DNA of 64,000 nt from Orychophragmus violaceus. Taxonomy: Eukaryota > Streptophyta > Magnoliopsida > Brassicales > Brassicaceae. This document shows positions 50,869 to 62,424 of the stretch, piece by piece. The position numbers and the translations under genes are program-made. Under the pieces are notes generated by a model that saw nothing but the letters and a program-made list of their open reading frames with translations, searched no databases and was not told where the DNA came from. Location: positions 39,459,522 to 39,523,521 of the forward strand of contig CM058229.1 of assembly GCA_030180135.1 (NCBI GenBank), read 5' to 3'. Position 1 is the stretch's first letter, and each line of letters starts with the position of its first letter.

Positions 50869-53800
50869 GTTAGTCGATCTTCGGTGCCAATCGATGTCGG
50901 CGAATTTCCCGAGTATTTAAGTATGGTGGAAATCAGATCGGCTTATCTGGCTTGCTTGGCGCCGTTGGACGGTTGAGTCTTCTTCACACACGGTTCACGT
51001 AATTTGAAGAGTGAAAAGACTTTCGCAGGAATCAAAAATTTGCGACGATTGTGTTTTTTCGATAACCGCCGCCTTATCTTCTATGAAAACCCTCATTCAG
51101 TTTTTTCTTTCTCCACTTTGCTTCATTTTTCTCAGGTATTACTCTCTCTTTTTCCTCTTTATGTCTCGTCTTTTTCTTGTTGAGAAACCATAACTCTCTT
51201 AGTTTTTCCTTAACAAGAGGATATGTTTTTAGTTCTTAGTCCTCCGGGTCATTTTTTGGATAAGTCTGTCTCCTTAGCTTATGGCTTCTGGGTTGTTATT
51301 CCTTGCTTTTCTTTCTCTTTTAAAGATCGTTGCTCGTTTTTTAGTTGTTCGCGATTTGCTTATCTTTAGGTGCTTTTCTCGAATTAGTCCACGTTTGTTT
51401 CTTTTCTTATCTCCCTGCCCATCTTTTTTTAATAGCTTTGAACAAAACTTTAATGTCCTTTGGTAAGCACATTAAGATCTCATCCTTGATGTTTGGCTAG
51501 TGGTAGACTGTTGTCTTATCATCTTTCACGGCCACATTACAGATAATCCGACGAGGAGATGGGTCGAGTGAAGATTGAGTTGCTCGATTACGTCGCGAAC
51601 CTGCTTTCAGCGGTTTCCAAAGATTCACCGATAATTGATCTCAAAGAGAACACAAGCAAGGCTCAGATGGGCGAACATATAGCTGATGAACTGTTGGCCT
51701 TCAAGCTTTTGGGATTTCAGGTTGAATTTCATGATGTTTTTTTGTTCTTGTTATTGCTTGTACGAACCTTCCATTTTGATAAATGTTTATGGTCGATCTG
51801 GGCGGCTTTTTTTTGCTTGTCTGTTTCCGATCTTTTTTGCCTAACGCCCTTTTCCAGGCCATGTTTTCTTGTTTTTGACTTTATGCTTTGATTTTGAAAT
51901 TTTAAGTTGACGGACGCTCAGAGTTGTTCGTTGTTCGTCATTTCAATCGTGTAGTTGTTTGTGAGAGGACATTTTCTTTTTTGGTCAAAATGCTTTAACT
52001 GCTTTGATTGTATCTTCCTTTAACTTTTGCGGGTTTCCATGAGCCATTTAAGGCGTCACTATTATTTTCAACAACTGCTCTTCGTGCGCTTCGGGGAATG
52101 AACCTTTGTTTTCCATTAAATATTTCCTTTGTAATCGTTGCATCGCATTTAACGCTGCTTGGTAACCGTCATTTTCCTATAATAAATACGACCCTTGCCT
52201 TCAAAAAATTTCCAGTCTTGTCTTATCCTTCTTTTTTTTTTTATTTCTTCTGAGTATTCTTGCTTCTGATCCATGTCTTTTTTTTGCTGGTCATAATGTC
52301 GACGACCTTCTCGTATCTTCTTAATGTTGGTCTTTAGCGACCTTCTGAGTCCTTTCATTGGTTGGTGGTGTTCGCCGATAAGCTTATGCTCTTTTTGCTA
52401 AAGGGTATTTCGTTGATAATTGGAAATATACTGATGATTGTCCCCATTTTTTGCCTTTCTGAACTTAAGGGTGATGCACATGTCCTTCGTTCGGGTCGGT
52501 CTGATGCGTCATTAATTTCAGTAATGAGTTATGGTCTGCTCCTTCTGGATCGATTGCTTCCCGTGTGAGTGTTTTTATTAGAGATTTCATTGTCTTGCTG
52601 TTCGTAGTACGTTGGTCTGACATCCGTTATTATTTTCAGGGGGATCGACATTATTCAAGAGTGGGCTCGTTCCAGATGATGTATCAGCTTACACCTTTGA
52701 GAAAGCTGTGCATCGTAGTTATTTTCTAGACCAGGTAACCTTTTGCGTTGGTGGATTTCAACCTTTGGTTTATTTTTACCACAAGGAGATCCAACCTAGA
52801 TCTTGACTTAATCATTTTTCCCACTTGTATCACCGATCTTTCGGATAGAGATGATCGAGATGCCGAACTCTTCTTTCAAGAAGAGAGGTCAGATATTTGT
52901 GGGATGAAGTTGACCTTTGCGAGTTAAACTCGGTTTCAAGAAACGAACGAACTCATCTTTCAAGAAATTAGCTTGTCTTTCTTTTTGTTTATATTCGTAT
53001 GTTGTTGTTTGCTTTCTTGTACTTTTGACAAAGATGAATGAAGACGAGCGTTTCCTCAATCTTTTTTTGTTTATTTTTCTTTTGCTTTTGTTGTACTTGG
53101 TATTTTCCGAGGCGAATGTATATAAGGTGTTCACTCCCCCTTCCTTTTTTGAGAGATGAATTAATAAACATCCGAGGCGATTCTTGGTTTTTTACGAGGT
53201 CAAATTTTAGGTGCAAGTACGTGCTCGGCTTATCTTGTATTTCATTTTTTAAGGTGTGAAGCTGTGCTCAGACTTTTACAAAAAATTTAGGTGCAACTTC
53301 GAGCTTGTCTTCTCCTGTCTTTTGTTAAGTTTCTAGGTGTGAGTACGTGCTCGTCTTATCCTGTAAAGTCGTTGTGAATTTTAGCTATGCGAAAGAGGTT
53401 CAGCTTACTCAAATTATTCTATTAAGGACTTGTGCGGGTCTGGCTGCGAATTAAGGTCGGTGAGATAGATAAAGATTTCGACGACGTGCCGCACAACACA
53501 AACGTGTATGAGACACGTTCGTTTTGATCGAGCATGTGGCCATAATGTTGATGTTAAATAAAAATATGTACGAGCATGTACTTAAATGGGAAATTTAAAA
53601 TTTAAATATAGAAGTGGTTGAACCTCGTAAAGGTTTCCTACGTACCCTTCGGGGATGAATCAAGCCAAGCGTAGTTCTCTTTTTACAAAATTTAGATCCG
53701 TAGCTCGCTTACTTATAAATATTTTTAGGGAGCCGAAGCTCATTTTTTAGGGAGCCGGAGCTCGCTTACATACTTACATTTAAGGGGTGTTGGAGCCCGC

Positions 53801-53929
53801 TAAGTCGATTTCTGCGCTGTGGAATAGGTCTTGTCCGCCTGCTTCAGAATTAGATATTTGATTGTGTTGTTGAGGAGGTTGGACTATGCCAATGGTTCTC
53901 TATTTGGTTCGATCACGAGGCATGATGTT
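50869..53929 (-). other. 3' non-coding part of a deleted Tat/Ogre-like element, with exon-like pieces on +
   Basis: This lies between the LTR and the protease fragment, so RT, RNase H and integrase are missing, presumably by deletion. 53180-53400 holds three degenerate copies of a TAGGTGYRAGTACGTGCTCG-type unit. 53690-53800 repeats AGGGAGCCGAAGCTC. A CTACGTACCCTTCGGGGAT phrase at about 53637-53656 is familiar from Tat elements. On the plus strand two segments look like exons: 51551-51720 (MGRVKIELLDYVANLLSAV... to LLGFQ, after TTACAG and before GTTGAA) and 52641-52735 (GSTLFKSGLVPDDVSAYTF). Their phases do not join directly, and I do not recognise the product. Confidence 0.5.
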
Positions 53930-54302
53930 TGTCATATCTTTCATTTGACCGTGAAGCATGTCCTTGAAATTTTCTGACATCCTTGGAGCATGAAGATTCC
54001 GTCTGAGGTAATGATTTCACGCACTGGTGGTAAGTTGAAGGGACTGCATTCATCGCGTATATACAAGTTGTTCCTAAGATGACATTGTAGATCGTAGGTC
54101 GGTCGATGACAACTCATTTGATGATCTTGGTCACTCTTCATGCATATACGAGCAACTTGATTGTTCCCTTAGTGGTTGTTTTATCACCGGAGAAGCTAGT
54201 GAGGGTTTTATCTGATAGTTTTATCTTATAATCCCGAAACTCTCCCCTTTGTAGGGTTTCTTTGAAGATTATTAGGGTCAAAATCCCCATCGACGAAATC
54301 AA
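53930..54302 (-). pseudogene. Tat/Ogre-like gypsy protease fragment
   Basis: The minus strand carries phrases matching Tat-lineage protease regions in broken frames: FKETLQRGEFRDYKIKLSDK, SFSGDKTTTKGTIKLLVYA, IDRPTIYNVILG and AVPSTYHQCVK. The aspartic active site is damaged. The fragment is cut at 54302 by the CACTA terminus. Confidence 0.7.
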
Positions 54303-54899
54303 CACTACAAAAAATATGGGCATTGGTAACTCACAAAAATGCTATTATAGGGCTTTGGTAGCGTATTTATAAGCGCTATGACATCCACAACTATAATAGA
54401 CACCCCCCCCCCCCAATTGTAGCATTCTCTAAATGCTATAATAGTCTGACTTATTGTTGCGCTAATCACTTGATATAGAAAAGTATTTACTAGCGTATGA
54501 TTAGTGTTGTTATATGATTTTCCATGACACTTTTTGATTCCTGTAATAAATTTTATAATGGCGATATTAACTTGCTACAGAAAATTGTTTACTAGCATTT
54601 CTTTGGTGCTGTAATATGCTTTTCCATGGCATTTTTCAATTGCTGTAATATTTTTTAATGGTGCTTATATGGTGCCACTTAATACTTTATAATGGTGCAT
54701 ATAAAGTGCCATTGAGTATTTTATCATGGCACTTTATTCGTGTTGTAACATAGTTTATAATAACACATAAAATGCCGTAGAATAATTTTACATTGCTTTT
54801 TTCATGCTATGATTTACTTTTCAATTGCTTTATGTTTGTGCTTTTTTATATTCTATAATGACACATATTTGGATGTCAAATTATGCTATACTTTAGTTG

Positions 54900-56300
54900 T
54901 TTAAATTATTGAATTGCATAATATATATGTTCAAATGATATTAAAAACATAATTTACTCTCAGTAAACACAATTACATCATAATAGTAGTTGATTATCAG
55001 TGAAGATCCAAAACAGCCGAATTCAGTACATAGACAACATACATTAACTGATCTAAAAGAGAGCACATAAACATCAAACCTATTAAAAGAGAACAGAGCT
55101 AGCGTTTTTAGAGTGGTTGTTACCAAGCCTTTAGTCTCGACGACGAGCATTCCCTCGCGATGACTGACCTTCTTCATGTTTAGGGCGTCTCATAGGCGCT
55201 GTGTTCCGATCACTGTTTTGGAAGTTTCACAAGGCGGCTCTCCGGTATATCGGATCAATATCTTCTTCATCCTCCTCGGTACGTACCAGATATCCGAGGT
55301 GAGCGAGAGATCGTCTATATTCCAGTTCTGAGATCTCCACAACGTCACTTCCTTGATCTTCAATGGCTTCTTCTTGTCGTTGTTGGTGGATTGCAGGTTT
55401 CACTCCGTAAGCTGGGAGTCCATATACTATGGCTTTCCTTGCAGCCATTGTAAATAGAGTGACTACAAGAACAAAAAAAATCGATGAAATACCTTGCTTG
55501 AATAAGTGAAACAACTGAATGAAATTCATCATCAATACATGACATAAAACAAACTAAGTTTAAGTTTTACAACAATTAACAACAGTAAGTCCAGAAAGAT
55601 AACCTGAAGATGGTAACGTTATTTGAGTCTCTTACTTATATGCGTCTAGGGCTTCGAATCTTGCTACAATAAGATATTCATAATTAGAGAAATCGAAAAC
55701 ATTGAGGATGATGACTAAAATATAGGGTTCGTAACACACATTTCCTGGGAAATCGATGCGACGTGGAAACAAAGGGAAATAGAGGCGACGAAGATAGAAA
55801 TCAGGATCGAGGCGAGGGAGACATAGAGGAATTTATCGACGACAGACACAGAGAGTAAAATCGAGGCTACAGAGAGACTGGATGAAATCTCGGCGACAAA
55901 TAAATAGAGGGAAATCTGGACGACGGAGACATTGTGTGAAATCGAGGCAAAGGACAGTCGTTTAGAATCTGGCCGGAGATGTATCATTGGTGGCGACAGA
56001 GATTGCGAGTTAGAGAGAAAAAGAGTTATTTCGGTCTGTGTTTTCTTTAACCTAAAAACCTTTAAAAATGTCGAAAATGAGAGTGGCAGATATTACCTAA
56101 ATTTTGGCTTTATGGTTTGGCTCCAAAATGAAAATTTGGCTTCCCACTCAAATAAAATTTAGTGGTTTCGGGTTAAATTTGGCATGGTTTTGGCTAAGTC
56201 ATGGTTTTGTTTTGTCTATTTGATTTTGTAGAGTGATGGTTTGGATCCAATTATTTTATAAAATAGATAATAATGTATATCAATGTTTATATAATTTTAG
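54900..56300. other. CACTA interior without an identified gene
   Basis: An open minus-strand frame at 55227-55445 (IYGLPAYGVKP-like start, then a Glu/Asp-rich stretch ending IDPIYRRAAL) has exon-like character but no family I recognise. 55740-55990 encodes only low-complexity repeats. 56095-56200 resembles the left edge of the window. Confidence 0.4.
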
Positions 56301-56307
56301 CGCTTAC

Positions 56308-57070
56308 AAATTGGGTTTAGGGTTCAAAATTAGGGTTTAGGGTTTATTTCTTATTTTGAGGGTTTACATATATTATGGTTTACGGTTTAGGGTTTATTTT
56401 TTGTTTAAGATTTACATATTAGGGTTTAGGGATTAGGATTTTGTTTTATTTTTTTTAAGATTTACATATTATTTTTAGGGTTTAGTGGTTTAGGGATTAG
56501 AGTTTAGGTTTTCATTTTTTAAGATTTACATATAGGGTTTATGGTTAAGTGGTTTAGGGATTAGGGTTTAAGTTTTTATTTTTTTTAAGGTATATATATT
56601 GGGTTTAGTGTTTAGTGGTTTAGGGATTAGGGTTTAGGTTTTTATTTTTAAACATATTGGGTTTATGGTTTATTGGTTTAGGGATTAGGGTTTAGGTTTT
56701 TATTTTTCTAAGATATACATATTGAGTTTAGTGTTTAGTGGTTTAGGGATTATGATATATGTTTTTATTTTTTAAACATATTGGGTTTAGTGTTTAGTTT
56801 TTTTTTTTTTTTTTTTGCTTTTTAAGGTTTTTAAATTATGGTTTAGGTTTAAGGGGTTTAGGGAATATGGTTTAGGTTTTTTTAACTTTTTAGATTTACA
56901 TATACTGTTTAGTGTTTAGGGTTTATGGTTCAGGGTTTTATTTTTTAAGATTTATATATTGGGTTTAGTGTTTAGGGTTTTATTTTTTAAGATTTATATA
57001 TTAGATTTAATGTTTAGGGTTTAGAGTTTTATTTTTAAGATTTACATATTGGGTTTAGGGTTTATTTTTA
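56308..57070. repeat. degenerate telomere-like repeat tract
   Basis: Units such as GGGTTTAGGGTTT, AGTGGTTTAGGGATTAGGG and AAGATTTACATATTGGG repeat for about 760 bases, clearly derived from TTTAGGG but reorganised into longer ~55-65-bp units. No coding potential. Confidence 0.85.
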
Positions 57071-57389
57071 TTTTTTTGCCTAAAATATGACATATTTAGG
57101 ATTTAGAAAACATGATGCATTGTCCTTAAAAATCCAAAACATACAAAGTTTACACTTAAAAAAAAACATGTTACATTCTAACCAAGTCATAAACAAATTG
57201 AAAACACAAACTTAAGTCTTAATTTGATCAAGTTCTCAAACTTATAAATTGTAAACATGATTCATTCCACGAAGCCTATTCCTCACTCCTAAACACACAA
57301 ATATGTTACATTAGTTTGACTTGTTTTTTCAAAATTTCTAAAACTAGTAATAAGCACATGATTACAAATCTCACTATTACCACTTTATC

Positions 57390-59560
57390 CTCTGGCCAAG
57401 TAATAGAGGATCCAATGGCATCTTCCATATACTCGATCTCAGAAGATGACCTCTACACTGCATCATCTTTAACCTTCACAACATCCACCCAGACTCGACA
57501 TGCACCAGGGCCCAAAAGCACAAAGTGGACAACATGGTCAGGATTATTTGATGACCAACGTCCTTCAGCAACGATGCGCTTATTTCCGGAAAGATCTATC
57601 AACTTGCATTTTTGATTTTCCTTGGAGGCTAATCGCTACAATTCCAACAAGTAGAAACCAGGAACACAATTAAACCAGCAAACCACAACCAATAATATAA
57701 ACCACATTATACAACAAGCAACAAAAATTTGAAACAGCGAAGGAAAGTACATGCGATGTGCGACGCGGAGATGATGCTGCAGATTTATTTGTCGAAGCTT
57801 TCAAACTTGCTACATGTTTCTTTACAGGAGCTGCTGGATTTACTAAAGATTTATCACTCTGCGAACATGGTCTTGCTCCTTTAGATGTAGATGATTGAAG
57901 ACCAGGGGAGTTTGGAGTTGTTGTCTCAACCACAACTCTATTTGCAAGCCATGCTACAAAATGGTTCAAATAATCTTCCACAATTCTCATGTCAACCGTA
58001 GGCCTCCATATATATGATGTTGGGTTTACAATCTCATCGACATATACTTTGATTGCATTTGGACCGAGAGGAAGTCCATTGACCAACACTTTAGGTTCTT
58101 GAGACTGCCATCTGCCTTCAACGACCACTTCATCATTCTTAATATAATCCATGAGTTTGCATTTGTTCTTTGAACGTGTGCAAGGATTCTGGGAAACAAA
58201 CGGTAAGAAAGAATTAAAGAAAATAGATTGAGTCTGTTAAATGAAGAGCATATGTAAATAACCAAAGTTAGGAAACTTAATCTTCGGTGCACTGTCTTTT
58301 GGTATGAAACCTGAAGCTGGAACAATACAATAATCAGCTTGCCATGCGACCATTTCTCCAAGTGCATCCTCAGTGGTAAACATTTCAGGTGCATGCCTCC
58401 ATAGAAATGCTTCTGGTTTGATAGCAGATTCAACCAAAACCTTCACAGAGTTAGGCCCCAAGGGAATCCCATTCACGAGCTCATCAAGATCATAAGAAAC
58501 AACACGTCCCTCAACTATATATGTTCTCATCAGTAGAGGATCAATCAACCAAATAACACTTAGGAAATGATCTGGTGTTTACATTCTACATGGACAACAA
58601 CTAGCGGTAAATCAACTCACACATAGAAATCTTAAAGTATAGGAAGAAGGAAATCAATTCATACCTTATATATCGAATTTTCACCGACATCAGGTTCTTG
58701 CCTCTGTCATATGAGAAACAATAGACGAATATCATTCACGTGATAAAACTCAATAAGGTTATCAGCATACCAATGTAAAGAGAAAATGCTTACCTGATTA
58801 TTCATTTTGGCAATGACTTGCTCTAAGTTCTGAATCTGTTTCTGCAAATGGCTTTGCTTCTCTTCCATTGCAGCCATGCAATTCTTCTTCATTTGAAAAC
58901 AAGCCAACTTGGTCAAGCTCATGCCTCTACACATTGCCCTCAATCTTCCAGGATTACCAGGGCCCAAAATATGAGTAAGTATATCTTCCTTTGGATTCGC
59001 TGTCGTTGAATACTGAGGATCTTCACTTTCTATCTTTGATGCTTATTTCTGGAAACAAAACTCCAAATTCGTAAGCACCACCCATCATAATATCCAATTT
59101 CTATATTCATTTAAAAGAATAAAGAAAACTTACAATCTTTTCAGATGCATTCACATTCACATGTGTATCATCCTTTCTAGTACGCGACTTGACCCAAACT
59201 CTTAACCTTGTTACCTGAGATGGTTCTGGGCTATTCTTTACAAAATCTTCTCGCGATTTGTCCATTCCTGTACGCCCGCAAGTGTGAGGTATCTGCTCCT
59301 GTCTTCTTTCCTTGTATGAATCACTGACAACCTAAAAAGGAAATAAAAAATTAAATGGTGCTAATCTATATGTAAAGTTAAAAAAAATATATATACCAAA
59401 AAGCGTTGCTAGTCTTCTCTTTGACAAATTTACGCCATTCAGTTGTCACTACATTATTCGGTCGAAGACTCATCCTATCTTTCAATGTGGTAGCTTGCCT
59501 GACATGGGTCACCAGGCGTGATTTTGAAGCTCTCTACATACACTCCATCTGCTTAAACAC
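57390..59560 (-). pseudogene. CACTA transposon protein, Ptta/En/Spm type (TNP1-like)
   Basis: Exon-like blocks run right to left. They are TLKDRMSLRPNNVVTTEWRK (about 59400-59490), RLRVWVKSRTRKDDTHVNVN (about 59150-59330) and GPGNPGRLRAMCRGMSLTKL with a coiled coil EEKQSHLQKQIQNLEQVIAK (58790-58970). Three copies follow of a domain with VEGR, then a VPLGPN/GIPLGPNSVKV motif, then W(R/P) and a VAW(L/Q)A end (58290-58560, 57955-58150, 57400-57610). This is the plant transposase (Ptta/En/Spm) family arrangement. Such proteins bind CACTA ends; the catalytic TNP2-type protein is absent. Frames are interrupted, including a stop near 59040, so exact exons are uncertain. Confidence 0.7.
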
Positions 59561-59712
59561 AACAGTCTTTTTGTACTCTTCATCAACGTCAAACCTTGCT
59601 TACATTCATTTTTCAATTACGAAAGTGAGAAAATCAATTAGTGGCCAAATATTACGACTACAAGTATAGTCGCAAGGTCCAGTCGTAAAAACGCTGTTTT
59701 CTTGTAGTGATA

Positions 59713-60243
59713 CTCAAAGGCATAGGGGAGGTCAAGGTGATAACACAACTAATGAGGTACATAAAGGCCAGTGGTGTTATGTGGATGAAGCATGGAAGGA
59801 AGGGGATGTATTCATGGATCAAGGTTGGTACAACCGCTATGAAGGAGGAGAGAATGTGATGATGGGATCTGTGGATATTAGGTAGAGTCTTTCGCCCTTG
59901 CATGCAGAGTTTGAAGCACTGATCTGTGCTATTGAATGCATGAAATTTTTTAATCAAAGGCATAGCACATTTGAAACGGACTGTTCGGAAATGGTGAAAA
60001 TAGTGTCTGATCCGGAGAATTGGCCAGCCTTCACAGTCTACATAGAGGAGTTTGAAAAGAGGATGTTCTTTACGAAGTTTGATCTCAAGCATATATCTCG
60101 CACACACAACCAGACGGCAGATAAGTTAGCACGGAGTGCTCGCATCAGACAGTCATTAAACACGCATATCGGTCCGGAACCACCGATATCGATGATAGAA
60201 AAATAGAGTTCTATATTTCACTCTTGTTTTCAAAAAAAAAAAA
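59713..60243 (+). mobile_element. 5'-truncated LINE, RNase H domain and poly(A) tail
   Basis: The frame reads WCYVDEAWKEGDVFMDQGWY, then a TAG at about 59881-59883, then SLSPLHAEFEALICAIECMK, FETDCSEMVKIVSD and HISRTHNQTADKLARSARIR, ending at 60206. The D-E-D residues of an RNase H fold are recognisable. The T-rich 3' UTR ends in an A run (about 60232-60243). One nonsense codon is the only break in the domain. The CACTA terminus at 59709 lies directly upstream, so the LINE's 5' flank is lost. Confidence 0.8.
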
Positions 60244-60658
60244 GAACTTAAATATATGTTTAAAACTTGATAGTTAATATCTACTAACCAAACTAAAATT
60301 TACTTCCACTTCCTATTTTATAAGATGCTTTCGGTAAAAGCACAAAAATTAAAAAACCATAAATGTTTTTTTTTTACACAAAATTACTATTTTACATTTA
60401 ACTAAAAACAATTAACCTAATATAATAATATTATAGAATATTAATAGTCAAATCATATTAAATGGATATAATTTTTTTTAATAAAAACTTAAAAAATCAA
60501 ATAAATGAAACGAAAAATTTCTAAAACATCATTTTTAATGAGATAGAAATAATATTTATCTAAAATACATTTTCTTCATTAAATAGGTGATTATTTATTT
60601 ACTTTCGTTTCACAAAAATATCCTATTTGAATTATACTTCGTTTTACAGAAAATATTA

Positions 60659-60701
<43 letters not shown>

Positions 60702-61446
60702 GCATTTTCTTAAACAAAGTTTATATCCAGTCCTTCAACCAAAGTTCACTTCTTCTTCTTTTTTAAAAAGTTCAAAGTTTACTTTATAAAATAGTTATTA
60801 CCAACTAACTAATAATATATTAAATAAGAATATATTTTTTTTTATAATTAAGAAATTTTTAATTAATGTGAAAATTGAGGGATTTTTCTATTTTTTTAAT
60901 ATGAGGGGGGTTTTTAGTTTATGTGAAATATGTTAACATGATATTTTTTTGGAGTATAATTCTATTTTCTCAACCACTAAAAACGAGTTTTTATTCACAA
61001 TTTTTTGAATGGTATTGACATTAATGTCATGATTATTTTTCTGGAAATTGTTGGCGGCTAGGAATGTTTTGCCGCAGCATAGGAGAGATCTTGTGATGTT
61101 GCAATGTATCCAAGACATCTTCCCACAGCCACTAGAACATAGCGTAATTGGTCCGTTTTAAATGTGTCCAAACCGATATATATATATATTTTTTGGTGTT
61201 TAGAAACGCTCAATTAGCTAATTCCATATTCGGGATTCACCTAGATAAAATAAGACAATTAGATTTGGATATTCTATGTCATAATATCCATTTTTTTGTT
61301 ACTCGTTTATGGGGTATGCTTGATAAAAAAAACTTCGTAAAAAAATTCTTCCTTAACACATATTTCTCTAAATGAATTGAAAGCCCCAAATTCTATAGAT
61401 ATAGATATTATTTTCACTAGTTCTGACTTCTGAATAGTCGGTTGCA
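60244..61446. other. AT-rich intergenic DNA
   Basis: It includes a (TA)n microsatellite at about 60660-60696. No gene or classifiable element was recognised. The phrase GTCCAAACCGATATATATA near 61165 echoes the target duplications of the next LINE. Confidence 0.5.
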
Positions 61447-61463
61447 TCCAAACCAATATATTT

Positions 61464-61847
61464 TTTTTTTTGAACTGAAAATACTGCATTCATATGAAAA
61501 CTTAAACACATGGTTCTTCCCTTACAACCTCAGGCTCGTTCCACAAAAGTAGAGCCATTTTGGCTAGGCCATCTACCTCACTGTTTTCCTTCCTTGGAAT
61601 ATAAGTAAAACAAACCGATCTAAACTCTCTCTTAATCATATCGATATCGCTAAGCACTCCATAGATTTCTAAAGGATATTCATTCTTGGATAAAGCGCGG
61701 ATTAAGTTAAGAGAATCCGAAGATACCATCACCTTGTTCCGATTGATCGCCCGTATGTGTTTTAAAGCCTCCAAGCAAGCCAACGCTTCAGCCATTAAAG
61801 CTGATCTCACATTGTTTCTTGTCCTGTACCCCGTCGTGTATTGTCCC
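61464..61847 (-). mobile_element. 5'-truncated LINE with perfect target duplications
   Basis: The fragment has its RNase H-like domain in one open frame (NNVRSALMAEALACLEALK, VMVSSDSLNLIRAL, RKENSEVDGLAKMALLLW) down to the stop at 61502, then a poly(A) tail seen as the T run at 61461-61471. A 17-base duplication TCCAAACCAATATATTT flanks it at 61447-61463 and 61848-61864. The insert is only 384 bp. Confidence 0.88.
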
Positions 61848-61864
61848 TCCAAACCAATATATTT

Positions 61865-62227
61865 GTCATAAGAAACTCGTATCATATATTTGTATTGTTC
61901 CGTCTAGTTGAATATGTGCCACTAGTTTTATTTAGAGTTTGATGAAGATTCTATCCCGTAATTTCATCGTAAAAGTTATGATTACATTGACTTTTTTTTT
62001 GTCAACAGTGTTATTAATGGACCAAGGCCTTAAAAGTTTTACAAACGGGTCGAAACCCAGAACAAAATGAAACAACGCGATTTACATAACTTTATAATGG
62101 CAGAAAGAGCAATTTTTCTTTTGTTAAATAGTTTTTTTGGTAAAACTTTGTTAAATAGTTATCAAGTCTCTATTGCGAAAACATATAATTATAATATAAA
62201 ATGTTAGTTGACAAAAAATGTAAAATG
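61865..62227. other. AT-rich intergenic DNA
   Basis: Nothing classifiable was seen. The segment TTTTTTTTGTCAACAGTG...ACCAAGGCCTTAAAAG near 61990-62035 resembles the 3' end of a plant LINE in antisense, but no coding part accompanies it. Confidence 0.4.
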
Positions 62228-62411
62228 TTAGATTGGTGTGAAATTTTCAGTTCCACAAATCTGGCGCAAATAATGTAAATAAGCTGAACGGCCGATCTTA
62301 TTCACAAGCCAAAGAGGCTATATATACTTACATAAAGTAGGTTTAAGAGTATGCCTAAACCTAAACATATAAGGAAAGTACATTTACGCTTAATTACATA
62401 ATATATTCCTA
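62228..62411 (-). repeat. probable 3' LTR of the copia element
   Basis: Next to the purine tract, this segment starts TATAGGAATATATTATG on the minus strand and carries TATATATAGCC (TATA-like). A plausible end is the CTAACA near 62228. Proposed from position only. Confidence 0.4.
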
Positions 62412-62424
62412 TACTCCCCCTCAA
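62412..62424 (-). other. polypurine tract of the copia element
   Basis: On the minus strand CTTGAGGGGGAGT lies directly after the pol stop region and before the probable LTR, as is typical in plant copia elements. Confidence 0.75.

Larger units (their letters stand above)
54303..59709 (-). mobile_element. CACTA (En/Spm) sequence with two termini of different families
   Basis: The left end reads CACTACAAAAAATATGGGC inward. The right end, in reverse complement, reads CACTACAAGAAAACAGCG. Both are CACTA termini. Inside on the minus strand is a Ptta/En/Spm-type gene. However, the subterminal repeats differ (GCTATTATAG type on the left, ACGACTACAAG type on the right), and the flanking 3-mers, CAA and ATA, do not match. 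One degraded element or a fusion of two is possible; I favour a fusion or rearranged pair. Confidence 0.65.

Noticed and set aside
54403..54414. Poly-C tract (others at 8321-8332 and 48070-48078)
   Set aside because: Simple homopolymers, probably prone to sequencing or replication slippage; no motif around them.
55715..55987. Ser/Val-rich minus-strand ORF of repeated VASISL-type units
   Set aside because: It translates a short purine-rich repeat (GAGGCGACG, GAAATCGA types) in the CACTA interior; no sign of selection on the frame.
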